From Flavitalea plasmicola (lineage in GTDB: Bacteria > Bacteroidota > Bacteroidia > Chitinophagales > Chitinophagaceae), in contig NZ_JAUOTO010000003.1 in NCBI RefSeq assembly GCF_030546645.1, positions 650,956-714,955 on the forward strand: 64,000 nucleotides of DNA, written 5' to 3'. The notes beneath the pieces were generated by a model, which searched no databases, was not told the DNA's origin, and saw nothing but the letters and a program-made list of their open reading frames with translations. This document shows positions 16,416-24,244 of this stretch, one piece after another. Position 1 is the stretch's first letter. Every line of letters starts with the position of its first letter. The position numbers and the translations under genes are program-made.

Positions 16416-17681
16416 TTAGTCTTCCCATATTAACCTGTCTCCATTGAGGATCCCCAATGCACGCCCCTTCAGCGATCGACCCAGGAAAGCCGTATTCTTT
16501 GACTTGGACCTGAGCCCTTTTTCCTCCACCAGGGTCGTCCCGGAGGGATCGAAGAAGCTGAGACAAGCGGCATTTCCTTCCTGCAAAGTCGGCTGTTCCA
16601 ACCCAAAAATATCCCTGGGCGCCGATGATAGAAGTGCGACCGCCCTTTCAGCGCTCAGTTCGGGGATTGCCGTCCGCAGCACAGCGTACACTGTCTCAAG
16701 ACCCGTCATGCCGGCCTTGGCATATTCGAATTCCACTACTTTACTGTCGTACTCGTGGGGTAGATGATGGGAGGCAATACAGTCAACGGTCCCATCCAGC
16801 ACCGCCTGCTTGAGCGCAGCTACGGCAACCTCGTCCCGCAGGGGAGGGAAGACCTTCAGGTTCGTGTCGTATTGGACCAGGCTGGCATCCGTGAAGAACA
16901 GGTGGTAAGGCGCAACGGAACAGCTGACGGACAGACCGCCGTCCTTTGCGCGCCGGATATAGTCGAGTCCGCGAGGGGAGCTCACGCCTGTGAAATGGAT
17001 ACGGGAACCTGTATACCGCGCCAGCTTGATATCCCGGGCAATGATGAGCTCCTCAGCCATCATGGGCTTGCCCGGCAGGCCCAGGCGCGTGGAAATAATG
17101 CCTTCGTTCATCAGTCCGCCGGCGCCTACGCTCCGGTCGTCAGGGACTTGTATGACGACCCCTTCGAATGCTTTTACATACTGCAAACCTTTCAGGAGCA
17201 GCCCCGCTGACTGCACGGGGCTTGTTCCATCGCTGAAAGCGACGGCGCCACTGTGACGCATATCGTACATTTCTGCCAGGTCCTTTCCCTCCAGTCCCTT
17301 CGTCAGGGCGCCGATGGGCCGGATATTGACAGGCAGATTGGCCGACTTGCCGCGTATATATTCTACCTGAGATTTGCTGTCGACGACAGGCCGGGTATTG
17401 GGAATGACGAAAACATCGGTAAATCCCCCTGCGGCAGCCGCCTGGGCGCCTGTCTCCAGGGTCTCCTTGTATTCATAACCCGGGTCACAGAAATGGGCAA
17501 AGATATCAACCCAACCGGGTGAGACGTGCAAGCCCTGATGATGGATAGTGCGGTCGGCCTCCACCCGGAGGTCCTGCGCTATGGCCTTAATGCGGCCTTC
17601 TTCGATTAAAATATCCCGGATCTGTCCGTTATGGGGAGACAGGCGGTCTATGATAGCAGCCTGTTGAAAGAGTATCTTCAT
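16416..17681 (-). CDS. Dihydroorotase-family protein, probably catalytically dead
   Basis: The 421-residue protein aligns along its length with type I dihydroorotases of the amidohydrolase superfamily. The ATG at 17681 is preferred over a TTG at 17687. The metal-binding motif DxHxHxRDPG reads DIFAHFCDPG, losing the first His and the substrate Arg. The later motifs are also changed: VIQVPDD replaces the usual HxED site, HFTGVSS replaces HxxHVS, APYHLFF replaces TPHH, and ASHHLPH replaces the catalytic ATDHAPH. Active amidohydrolase chemistry is therefore unlikely. It may be a structural partner of aspartate transcarbamoylase, like known pseudo-dihydroorotases, or have another role. It is the first gene of the - strand run to 10760. 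Confidence 0.85.
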   Translation of the reverse strand: MKILFQQAAIIDRLSPHNGQIRDILIEEGRIKAIAQDLRVEADRTIHHQGLHVSPGWVDIFAHFCDPGYEYKETLETGAQAAAAGGFTDVFVIPNTRPVVDSKSQVEYIRGKSANLPVNIRPIGALTKGLEGKDLAEMYDMRHSGAVAFSDGTSPVQSAGLLLKGLQYVKAFEGVVIQVPDDRSVGAGGLMNEGIISTRLGLPGKPMMAEELIIARDIKLARYTGSRIHFTGVSSPRGLDYIRRAKDGGLSVSCSVAPYHLFFTDASLVQYDTNLKVFPPLRDEVAVAALKQAVLDGTVDCIASHHLPHEYDSKVVEFEYAKAGMTGLETVYAVLRTAIPELSAERAVALLSSAPRDIFGLEQPTLQEGNAACLSFFDPSGTTLVEEKGLRSKSKNTAFLGRSLKGRALGILNGDRLIWED

Positions 17682-17696
17682 TACCAAAGAATTGCG

Positions 17697-17704
17697 CGAA
17701 GATA
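17697..17704 (-). promoter_or_regulatory. -7 promoter element of the pseudo-dihydroorotase operon (TATCTTCG)
   Basis: On the minus strand TATCTTCG differs from TAnnTTTG at one position and lies about 15 bases upstream of the ATG at 17681. No convincing TTTG is present at -33. Confidence 0.4.
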
Positions 17705-17726
17705 CAAAAATTGTTAACAGCGCCCT

Positions 17727-17807
17727 TTATTCGCTGATAAATATCAGCACCAAAAAAATGGCCGAAAGAAAAATAATAACCAGGTTCTGTTTCCTGTCTG
17801 TTGTCAT
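17727..17807 (-). CDS. Possible 26-residue single-span membrane peptide
   Basis: A short ATG-started frame encodes MTTDRKQNLVIIFLSAIFLV followed by LIFISE and a stop. A charged N-terminus of seven residues precedes one strongly hydrophobic helix long enough to cross a membrane. It stands in the roughly 280-bp gap between the dihydroorotase-like gene and the UBP zinc-finger gene, on the same strand as both. The layout is typical of small membrane proteins, but with so few residues chance cannot be excluded. Confidence 0.4.
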   Translation of the reverse strand: MTTDRKQNLVIIFLSAIFLVLIFISE

Positions 17808-17957
17808 ATCGCTCTGATTTATTTAACTGTTATGGTATTAAAAAAGACTCCTCCAGCATGATATGCTGAAAGACGGCAAACAGCTAATAAAAGGAATGGG
17901 ATTTCAGTGACGCAGGAGGCAGGTCACCGTACATTATGAAATTTTCGTGCCAATAAT

Positions 17958-18230
17958 TCAATACTCAGCAAAAAGCCGGTCCTTATAACACCAGAGCCAT
18001 CGCTCCCCCGGCTCGGCAGAGATGATCAGCGGGTGGTGTGATGTATGATAATGCTTGGTCATATGCGTATTGGGAGAGTCATCGCAGCATAAGGTGGCGC
18101 CACAGGTCTGGCAGACCCGGAGGTGCACCCATTCATCCCCCGTTTTGATACACTCTTCACAGACATAATCTTTGCTCGTTTTCAGCTGGTCGATCGCCGC
18201 GATATGCGAACAGGATGGATCGGTATGCAT
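17958..18230 (-). CDS. UBP-type zinc-finger protein
   Basis: The 90-residue protein is a free-standing ZnF-UBP domain. It shows CSHI at its start, CEEC, then CQTCGATLCCDDSPNTHMTKHYHTSHHPL and the aromatic end WLWCYKDRLF, which give the Cys/His pattern of three zinc sites. In eukaryotic deubiquitinases and HDAC6 this domain binds the free C-terminus of ubiquitin; in bacteria the ligand is unknown. It starts 31 bp after the response-regulator/reductase fusion and is probably co-transcribed with it and the upstream kinase. A GTG at 18254 would add eight residues. Confidence 0.88.
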   Translation of the reverse strand: MHTDPSCSHIAAIDQLKTSKDYVCEECIKTGDEWVHLRVCQTCGATLCCDDSPNTHMTKHYHTSHHPLIISAEPGERWLWCYKDRLFAEY

Positions 18231-18260
18231 AATAATTCCTTTAGTTGAAGTCACTTAACT

Positions 18261-19922
18261 TTATACTTCGGCCAGGTATTTATGAACAAAACTAATGGCC
18301 ATTGAACCTTCGCCGACAGCTGAAGCTACCCGGTTCATGGCCCCGGCCCGTACATCTCCGGCTGCAAAGATGCCCGGGCAGCTGGTCTCCAGCAGGTAAG
18401 GGTCCCGGTCCTGCTTCCAGATCTTGCTGAAATTGGAATAGACCTTCAGGTCGCGTCCCGTTTCCAGGAAACCTTTTTCATCCTTTATGATATCCAGCCC
18501 GATCCAGTCCGTGTAGGGACGTGCCCCGATGAAAACAAACAGGGCGTCCGCCTTTCGGGTCTCTCTGCCTTTTGTATCCACATCTTCGATGGTCAGCTCT
18601 TCCAGCTTGCCTGAACCGGCGGCTTCTGCAATCTCCCTTTTCCCCATTACATGGATATTGGGACGGGTGCCCAGCTGGTCGATGAGATAGGTCGACATGG
18701 TGCTGACAAGGTTCTCCTTACGGACGAGGATATAAACATTTTTTGCAAACTTGGACAGGTACATGGCCGCTTGTCCGGCCGAATTACCGCCGCCGACTAC
18801 GAAAACCTCTTTGTCACGGAAAGCCGCCGCCTCCGTCATAGCCGCCCCGTAATAGATACCGGCGCCCGTAAAGTCGCCTATACCCTTCGTATCCAGTTTC
18901 CGGTAATCTACTCCCGTAGTGATCACTACGGCATGTGAGTCGATACAGGTGTCGTTGTCCAGGATGATCTTTTTGTACCCGTCCTTTTGCCTGATGTCCT
19001 TTACATACCCCGGCAATAAGAGTTCGGCTCCCAACCGGCTGGCTTGTGTGACGGCTCTCCGGGTGAGCTCAGCGCCGCTGAGTCCTGTCGGGAAACCCAG
19101 GTAATTTTCGATACGGGAGCTGGTGCCCGCCTGTCCTCCGGGCGAATGCCGCTCGACCAGTAAGGTCTTTAGTCCCTCGGAAGCGCCATACACCGAAGCC
19201 GCCAATCCCGCAGGGCCTGCGCCGATGATCACCACATCGTACATGTTGTTCTTAATGACGGGATTCAGTCCTATCTTCTCCGCTACATGTGGAATGGCCG
19301 GCGCCGCCAGGAAGCTGCCATCCTCCATGAATAGCACCGGCAGGTCTTTCGTCATGATATTATTCAGTTTCAGCAGCTGCGCGCCTTCCTCGCTGGTCTC
19401 GATATCCATCCATTGAAAAGGCACGAGGTTGCCTGATAGGAATTCCTTGATATCATGTGACTTGGGCGAGAACTGATATCCGATGACCTTCAGTCCCTTA
19501 AAAGCCGGCCTGTAGGTGCTTTGCCAATCTTCCAGCAGGCCATTGATGATGGGATACAATCTGTCCTCCGGGGGATCCCAGGGTTTCATGAGATAGTAGT
19601 CCAGCTGTATGTCATTGATAGCCCTGATGGCCGCATCGGTATCGGAATAAGCTGTCAGCAGCACCCGCTTTGCATCGGGAAAGAATGCTATCGCCTGTTT
19701 GAAAAAATCCACTCCCTCCATTTCCGGCATCCGCTGATCGGATATAATAAGGGCCACCGTCTCGGATTTGTTCTTCAGGTCCAACAGACTGTCCAACGCT
19801 TCTTTGGCGGAAGTAGTACTCAGTATCCTGTAGTCATTCCGATAATGGCTTCTGAGGTCGCGTGTAATAGCTCGCAGGACCTGTGCGTCATCATCGATTG
19901 TAAAAATGATCGGTTGATTCAT
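18261..19922 (-). CDS. Response-regulator receiver fused to thioredoxin-reductase-like FAD/NAD(P)H oxidoreductase
   Basis: Residues 1-125 are a receiver domain with Asp11/Asp12, phospho-acceptor Asp62 (IISDQRMPEMEG), Thr90 and Lys113 (LMKPWDP). Residues about 143-225 look like a thioredoxin/glutaredoxin fold without a redox CxxC. Residues about 228-553 are a low-molecular-weight thioredoxin-reductase-like module with the FAD motif VVIIGAGPAGLAAS, the NAD(P) motif VFVVGGGNSAGQAA and the second FAD motif GIFAAGDVRAG. The CxxC that thioredoxin reductases carry before the NAD(P) motif is absent (GIYYGAAMTEAAAF), so it probably does not reduce thioredoxin by the usual route. The kinase gene directly upstream is the likely phosphodonor. 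Confidence 0.9.
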   Translation of the reverse strand: MNQPIIFTIDDDAQVLRAITRDLRSHYRNDYRILSTTSAKEALDSLLDLKNKSETVALIISDQRMPEMEGVDFFKQAIAFFPDAKRVLLTAYSDTDAAIRAINDIQLDYYLMKPWDPPEDRLYPIINGLLEDWQSTYRPAFKGLKVIGYQFSPKSHDIKEFLSGNLVPFQWMDIETSEEGAQLLKLNNIMTKDLPVLFMEDGSFLAAPAIPHVAEKIGLNPVIKNNMYDVVIIGAGPAGLAASVYGASEGLKTLLVERHSPGGQAGTSSRIENYLGFPTGLSGAELTRRAVTQASRLGAELLLPGYVKDIRQKDGYKKIILDNDTCIDSHAVVITTGVDYRKLDTKGIGDFTGAGIYYGAAMTEAAAFRDKEVFVVGGGNSAGQAAMYLSKFAKNVYILVRKENLVSTMSTYLIDQLGTRPNIHVMGKREIAEAAGSGKLEELTIEDVDTKGRETRKADALFVFIGARPYTDWIGLDIIKDEKGFLETGRDLKVYSNFSKIWKQDRDPYLLETSCPGIFAAGDVRAGAMNRVASAVGEGSMAISFVHKYLAEV

Positions 19923-19996
19923 AAAATGGGTCTGTTAGCGCTCGCAATTTAAGGTAATTATTTTTCGGACAAAGTGCCGCCCATCCAACTCATCGC

Positions 19997-21397
19997 TCAT
20001 CCATCGATGAGAAAGCAGACGATGAATTCCGTCCTTCCCGGCCGGGAATTCACTTTCACCGAGCCCCGGTGCTGCTGCACGATGCGGGTCACCACATCCA
20101 GCCCGAGCCCCGTTCCCTTCCCAATATCCTTTGTCGTAAAAAAAGGATCGAAGATCTGGGACCGGATGTTCTCGGGAATGCCGGGGCCGTCGTCGGTGAT
20201 CGTCACTTCCACAAACTCTCTGTCTCTCCGGGTACGGATGGTTAGCTGTCCCTTCCCATTTATTTCCATGGCATCCAGGGCATTGTCGATGAGGTTGGTC
20301 CACACCTGGTTTAGTTCTCCTACCATGGCTTTTACTTTCGGAAGCGTTTCGTCGAACTCCTCCTTTACTGTCACATTGCCTTTTTTTATTTTATGCTGCA
20401 GGATGGTGAGTGTGGTGCGAAGACCGGAATGGATGTCCGTATATTCCTTTCCTTTCCCCTGATCCATATGGGTGAAGGTTTTGATGGATTTCACCAGGTC
20501 CGAAATGCGCTGGGAGGATTCCTGGATGTCCCCTATCATCCGCTCGGTCACCAGGTTGGTATTGATCCAGTTGAAGACGGGCGACAAATAGTGGGCAGGG
20601 ATGTGTTCCTTAAAGGATTCCATGTCGTCACAGGTGAATGCGTAATCCACGAAGTTCTCGGCAACTTCGTCGCTATTGCTTATGTTGTGGTCGTCCAGCC
20701 AGTCCCGTACGGCATCTTCCTTTTCCGTCCGCTGGATGAGCGTGAGCTTGGGCTTTTCTCCCCGGTGCAGGATCTCGAACAGCTTCTGGGTAACGATGTC
20801 CACTTCTTTTTCTTCCATCCGGATGGCCATGACCTCTTTAAAGGACTTGGGTTCCAGGTGCAGGTGCTGCATCAGGGAAGTAGATCCCCGTACGATGGCC
20901 GCGGCGGGATTGTTCAGCTCGTGCGCCAGACCGGCCGACAATTTTCCCAGCGCCATCATTTTTTCATTCTGCTGCTGAAAGGCCGTATAGTTCCGAACCC
21001 GCGTGGTCATGATATGCACCAGCGCCTGCGTTAGCTCGAAGTGCTTATTAATCATTTCCCTGGACTTACCGATCGGCAGGGTCATCACCCGGATATTGCC
21101 TGCCGCTTGTCCCATCGCTTTGGCTATCAGGCCGCGCGAAAAGGGGAGATAGCCGAATATGGCTTCCGGCTCCAGATAGACCTGGTCGCGCATCTCGTTA
21201 TTTTGCAGCAGGTACATCTTGACCCTTCCCTCCATGAGTACATGGGTGCCTTTCATGGGTTCACCGTTGCGAAAAAGAAAATCTCCGTCGGGCACTTCAT
21301 GCACCGTGCTGCTGTCGATGAACCATTGCAGCTGTTCGAGGGGGACTTCTTTAAGTGTTTCTATGGACTGGAGCCAGGCGGCGGTAACATTTTCCAT
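19997..21397 (-). CDS. Sensor histidine kinase with N-terminal cyclic-nucleotide-binding-like domain
   Basis: Residues 1-130 form a CAP_ED-type domain (FLFRNGEPMKGTHVLMEGRVKMYLL), although the phosphate-binding cassette that contacts cyclic nucleotide is not well conserved. A histidine kinase core follows: H-box KLSAGLAHELNNPAAAI with His159, N-box NQVWTNLIDNALDAM, G1 DDGPGIP, F-box DPFFTTK and G2 GKGTGLGL. There is no transmembrane segment, so it is cytoplasmic. A long insertion (about 175-300) separates the H-box from the remaining dimerisation helix. The following gene encodes a receiver-containing reductase, its presumed partner, and the UBP zinc finger is next. Confidence 0.92.
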   Translation of the reverse strand: MENVTAAWLQSIETLKEVPLEQLQWFIDSSTVHEVPDGDFLFRNGEPMKGTHVLMEGRVKMYLLQNNEMRDQVYLEPEAIFGYLPFSRGLIAKAMGQAAGNIRVMTLPIGKSREMINKHFELTQALVHIMTTRVRNYTAFQQQNEKMMALGKLSAGLAHELNNPAAAIVRGSTSLMQHLHLEPKSFKEVMAIRMEEKEVDIVTQKLFEILHRGEKPKLTLIQRTEKEDAVRDWLDDHNISNSDEVAENFVDYAFTCDDMESFKEHIPAHYLSPVFNWINTNLVTERMIGDIQESSQRISDLVKSIKTFTHMDQGKGKEYTDIHSGLRTTLTILQHKIKKGNVTVKEEFDETLPKVKAMVGELNQVWTNLIDNALDAMEINGKGQLTIRTRRDREFVEVTITDDGPGIPENIRSQIFDPFFTTKDIGKGTGLGLDVVTRIVQQHRGSVKVNSRPGRTEFIVCFLIDG

Positions 21398-21475
21398 GGG
21401 GGCAATGTACCGAAAAAAATAACATCAGCAGGAGGGGGGAGTTGTATGGATCATGGTAGTATTTTGCAAGATTAC

Positions 21476-21494
21476 TTGCTAACAGTGTTAGCAA
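21476..21494. promoter_or_regulatory. Palindrome inside the kinase promoter region (possible operator)
   Basis: TTGCTAAC-AGT-GTTAGCAA is a perfect 8-bp inverted repeat. On the minus strand, TTTG overlaps its upstream arm and TAATCTTG (one mismatch to TAnnTTTG) follows about 17 bp later. The palindrome thus lies between the presumed -33 and -7 elements of the kinase gene, where a repressor would act. No regulator has been assigned. Confidence 0.5.
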
Positions 21495-21526
21495 AATAAA
21501 AAGAGGCCGGCGTCAGCCGGCCTCTT
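21494..21526 (-). terminator. Intrinsic terminator of the lipoprotein gene
   Basis: An 11-bp perfect stem (AAGAGGCCGGC / GCCGGCCTCTT) with a GTCA loop. On the minus strand it is followed by CTTTTTATTTT, so it ends transcription of the gene at 21543-22511 before the kinase promoter. Confidence 0.85.
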
Positions 21527-21542
21527 AGACAAATTTATCATT

Positions 21543-22511
21543 CTAATAAGGCAATATGAAAGTATACGTCTTCCCGGCTTCCCACACTAACTTGAAATAG
21601 TAGGATCCATCGGGGCAGGTAGTAGCATTCCCATTGGCATCCAATCCGAAAGTGATCGTGGTGGTAACTTCAGGACGAATGACCTTCACTTCTCCCTGGG
21701 TAAGCCTCCAGCTGCAATTCTGATCGATGACCAGCGGTTGGGTGATCTGTGTCACGAAGGTATTGCCCCAGCGGTTGACGCCCCATTCGGAGATACCCGT
21801 AGTGCTGCCATCCGTATGTACGCCGGTGGTCGTAATGACATACCCATTATTTACCCAGCTGTACACCCTTTGACGGGCAACATGCCAGGTGCGCTTGGCG
21901 CCATTGTCGAAAGTAATGGACATGTCATCGCTGGTAACCTTATGCGTGACTGGGGTCCCTTTCGGTACGTCGATCAGGCTTCCACCGTTGACATTTGTAT
22001 AAGTATGTGTACCATTCAGCGTAATGCTCTTGCTGTCCCGAATACGGGTGATCTTCAGGTTCTGGATGCTCACGTTGACGACAGCGCCCATATCCTTCCA
22101 ATGCGTTCCCTTGGTCCAGGATACAACGACAACACCAGTCCGGGTACGGGTCCCGGCACAATTGCTGCCATTATACGTAATAGTTATATTGCAAGTGGCC
22201 GTGCTGGTATCCATGGTCACAGATGCATCACAGATAAGGTCCTGTTGCACAGGCTTGACATCCTGCGTGGCGATGCCTTCTTTATAGCCGGGTGTGACAC
22301 TGCTGCCAGTAATGGCAGCCTGATTGGAAAGCATGGCGTTGACATCGTCAGTCACCGCATCTGTCTCATTGGACACTTGCGTCTGGTCATCCGACTGCGT
22401 TTGCAGCTCTTCGCTGGACTGGCCCGTGCTTTTGTTATCCTTTTTACAGGCGTTGAAAGTAATAGTAAACGCTAGAATAGCCCAAAGGAGATACAGGGAT
22501 CTTGTTTTCAT
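21543..22511 (-). CDS. Secreted lipoprotein of unknown function
   Basis: The 322-residue protein begins with a lipoprotein signal (MKTRSLYLLWAILAFTITFN followed by ACKKDN; lipid-modified Cys22). A Ser/Gln/Asp/Thr-rich linker follows to about residue 65. The rest is rich in Thr, Val and aromatic residues in alternating strands (TCNITITYNGSNCAGTRTRTG, SITLNGTHTYTNVNGG, KVIRPEVTTTITFGLDANG), suggesting an all-beta domain. I recognise no family. It is transcribed alone and has its own terminator. Similar lipoproteins occur as orphan surface proteins in Chitinophagaceae, but the role is unknown. Confidence 0.7.
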   Translation of the reverse strand: MKTRSLYLLWAILAFTITFNACKKDNKSTGQSSEELQTQSDDQTQVSNETDAVTDDVNAMLSNQAAITGSSVTPGYKEGIATQDVKPVQQDLICDASVTMDTSTATCNITITYNGSNCAGTRTRTGVVVVSWTKGTHWKDMGAVVNVSIQNLKITRIRDSKSITLNGTHTYTNVNGGSLIDVPKGTPVTHKVTSDDMSITFDNGAKRTWHVARQRVYSWVNNGYVITTTGVHTDGSTTGISEWGVNRWGNTFVTQITQPLVIDQNCSWRLTQGEVKVIRPEVTTTITFGLDANGNATTCPDGSYYFKLVWEAGKTYTFILPY

Positions 22512-22744
22512 ACATTACGTTTTAGTGGGTGGTCGCTTGGTTTTTATAAATGGTTTTGTTTAGGACGGATTGTTTCATGGATAGTTTAACGGAATTTTAT
22601 ATAAATTATTTTTTTTTAATTGTTAAGGTCCTATTTAGTAAGAGATTCTATTTCTGTTATATACCAAAACAACGGCTTATACGTTAATGGCATCGTGCCC
22701 CTTAAAGCGGACCACAGCTAACCCCTTAACCCTTAACCCTGTTG
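22512..22744. other. Intergenic region between divergent genes
   Basis: About 230 bases of AT-rich DNA without a gene. It contains a T-rich stretch near 22605-22620 and, just before the + strand gene, a short tandem-like run of CCTTAA units (about 22720-22738). Promoters for both flanking genes are expected here, but no consensus pair stands out. Confidence 0.6.
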
Positions 22745-24220
22745 ATGAGATATTTTTTATTCATCGTATTGTCGTTGCTTTTAGGACAGGCGCGGTCCCA
22801 GGATAATTGCAGAAAAAGCTCGCCCCTGTTCCGGTTTGACCCCCGCGAACACCCTCGTCTGTTCACCGACAAGCTGGGCAATCATCCTCAGTTTCCCTTC
22901 CTTCAACGCGAAAAAGGCGTCACTACGCCCAACCTTGTCATTCACTTCGTCAAAGACCCCGAAAGCCAGGTGAAATACCCCGAAGAATTTAAAATATTCG
23001 ATCAGCTATTGAAGGACATCGGGTTTGTCCGAGGTTATAAAGACCTTCACACCGTGCATGTAAGGAAAAGCTATGTCCAGGATGGCACCATCGGCAACCT
23101 GGGTTTTTATAATAATGAGAAGCCTCAATACAATTATATATATGTTCGGCTGAATCCCGCCGGGGAAGGCCGTCGCGGCATTCCCGCCTGGAAGATCACA
23201 GGGCCTTCGGGCTGCTGGTTCTACATCCTGCACACCTGCGGCAACGCCTTTTATCCCGGCCATACGAACGATGACTGCTGCAAGGAAATAAAGGCCGAAA
23301 CCAGGATCAATCCGCTGGAAATAAAACCACAGGCAGTGGACCGCCCCCTGCATATAAAGATCACCTTCTATGAAGGCAGGATCTTGCCTGCGCATAGGCG
23401 TAACGGTAAGGCGGACACCCTCGTCACCTTGCTGCGCAGCATCGACACGCTCATGAGCTTTAGGGATACCATCGGCCATACCCTGAAAGTATATGTCGCC
23501 GATACGGTAAGCCACCTGCTGGTGTGCCGGGACACCGTCCTGCAGCTGCGCCCCCGTTTGCTGGTGGACAGCACACCCGGTGCTCCTGACAGCGTGCAGT
23601 ACGTACTTTCCGACACCGCCTATGTTTCCACGCCAACTAAAGGCAACACCCCTTGTCAAAAAAAATGGGAGATAGCGCTGGACGGAGGCATTTCCTTTAA
23701 TTCCATTCCCCGCTTCGACAACACGACGATACATACACGCACGGATGGAAGCCACCCGGCCGCCGAGCTGGCCATCTCACGGATCTTTAATCATTGGTTC
23801 CAGGCGGGAGTCATGGTATCGTATATCACCCTGTCCTACCAGGATGATGTAGCCTATCCGGGTTCCGCTCCCAATACGTACAACACCGTTTATATAGGCA
23901 AGCCCATCCTTCCCATCCAGCTTTTTGGAAAAGCTACCATCGGAGGGCCCCTGCGCTGGCAGTCCAATGTATCGCTGTCAGCGGGCTGGTCTCTTCCCAT
24001 GAAAGACCAGATCATCAATGGCGGCAATACGCTGGCGACTAAGCCTGGGGTAAAGGGCGGACCGACAGCCGGGTTCAAGATGGGCGTGGCGTATTTCTTC
24101 AGCTGTAAGTTTGGCCTCGGGCTCACTTTCAGCGGGCAATATTTTTCCAATAAAGCCGATGCGATGAGCTATCACCTGTTTGCACTGCCCATCACCCTGG
24201 GGATACGTTACCGGTTCTAA
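22745..24220 (+). CDS. Secreted protein with C-terminal outer-membrane barrel-like region, unknown function
   Basis: The product (491 residues from the ATG at 22745) has a signal peptide (MRYFLFIVLSLLLGQARSQ). The first 200 residues contain several cysteines (PSGCWFYILHTCGNAF, NDDCCKEI) and are not recognised. A helical/charged middle part follows. The last 190 residues consist of amphipathic strands ending in LPITLGIRYRF with terminal Phe, the usual end of outer-membrane barrels. This suggests a small barrel with a periplasmic or surface N-domain. No operon partner is visible; the next gene has its own promoter. Confidence 0.65.
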   Translation: MRYFLFIVLSLLLGQARSQDNCRKSSPLFRFDPREHPRLFTDKLGNHPQFPFLQREKGVTTPNLVIHFVKDPESQVKYPEEFKIFDQLLKDIGFVRGYKDLHTVHVRKSYVQDGTIGNLGFYNNEKPQYNYIYVRLNPAGEGRRGIPAWKITGPSGCWFYILHTCGNAFYPGHTNDDCCKEIKAETRINPLEIKPQAVDRPLHIKITFYEGRILPAHRRNGKADTLVTLLRSIDTLMSFRDTIGHTLKVYVADTVSHLLVCRDTVLQLRPRLLVDSTPGAPDSVQYVLSDTAYVSTPTKGNTPCQKKWEIALDGGISFNSIPRFDNTTIHTRTDGSHPAAELAISRIFNHWFQAGVMVSYITLSYQDDVAYPGSAPNTYNTVYIGKPILPIQLFGKATIGGPLRWQSNVSLSAGWSLPMKDQIINGGNTLATKPGVKGGPTAGFKMGVAYFFSCKFGLGLTFSGQYFSNKADAMSYHLFALPITLGIRYRF

Positions 24221-24225
24221 TCCCG

Positions 24226-24233
24226 TAACTTTG
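24226..24233 (+). promoter_or_regulatory. -7 promoter element of the VOC gene (TAACTTTG)
   Basis: An exact TAnnTTTG match ends 11 bases before the ATG at 24245. No TTTG is found at -33. Confidence 0.5.
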
Positions 24234-24244
24234 TCTGCAAATTT

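Noticed and set aside
22715-22740. Telomere-like CCCTTAA repeats
   Set aside because: Only a few imperfect units over about 25 bases in an AT-rich promoter region; most likely chance.
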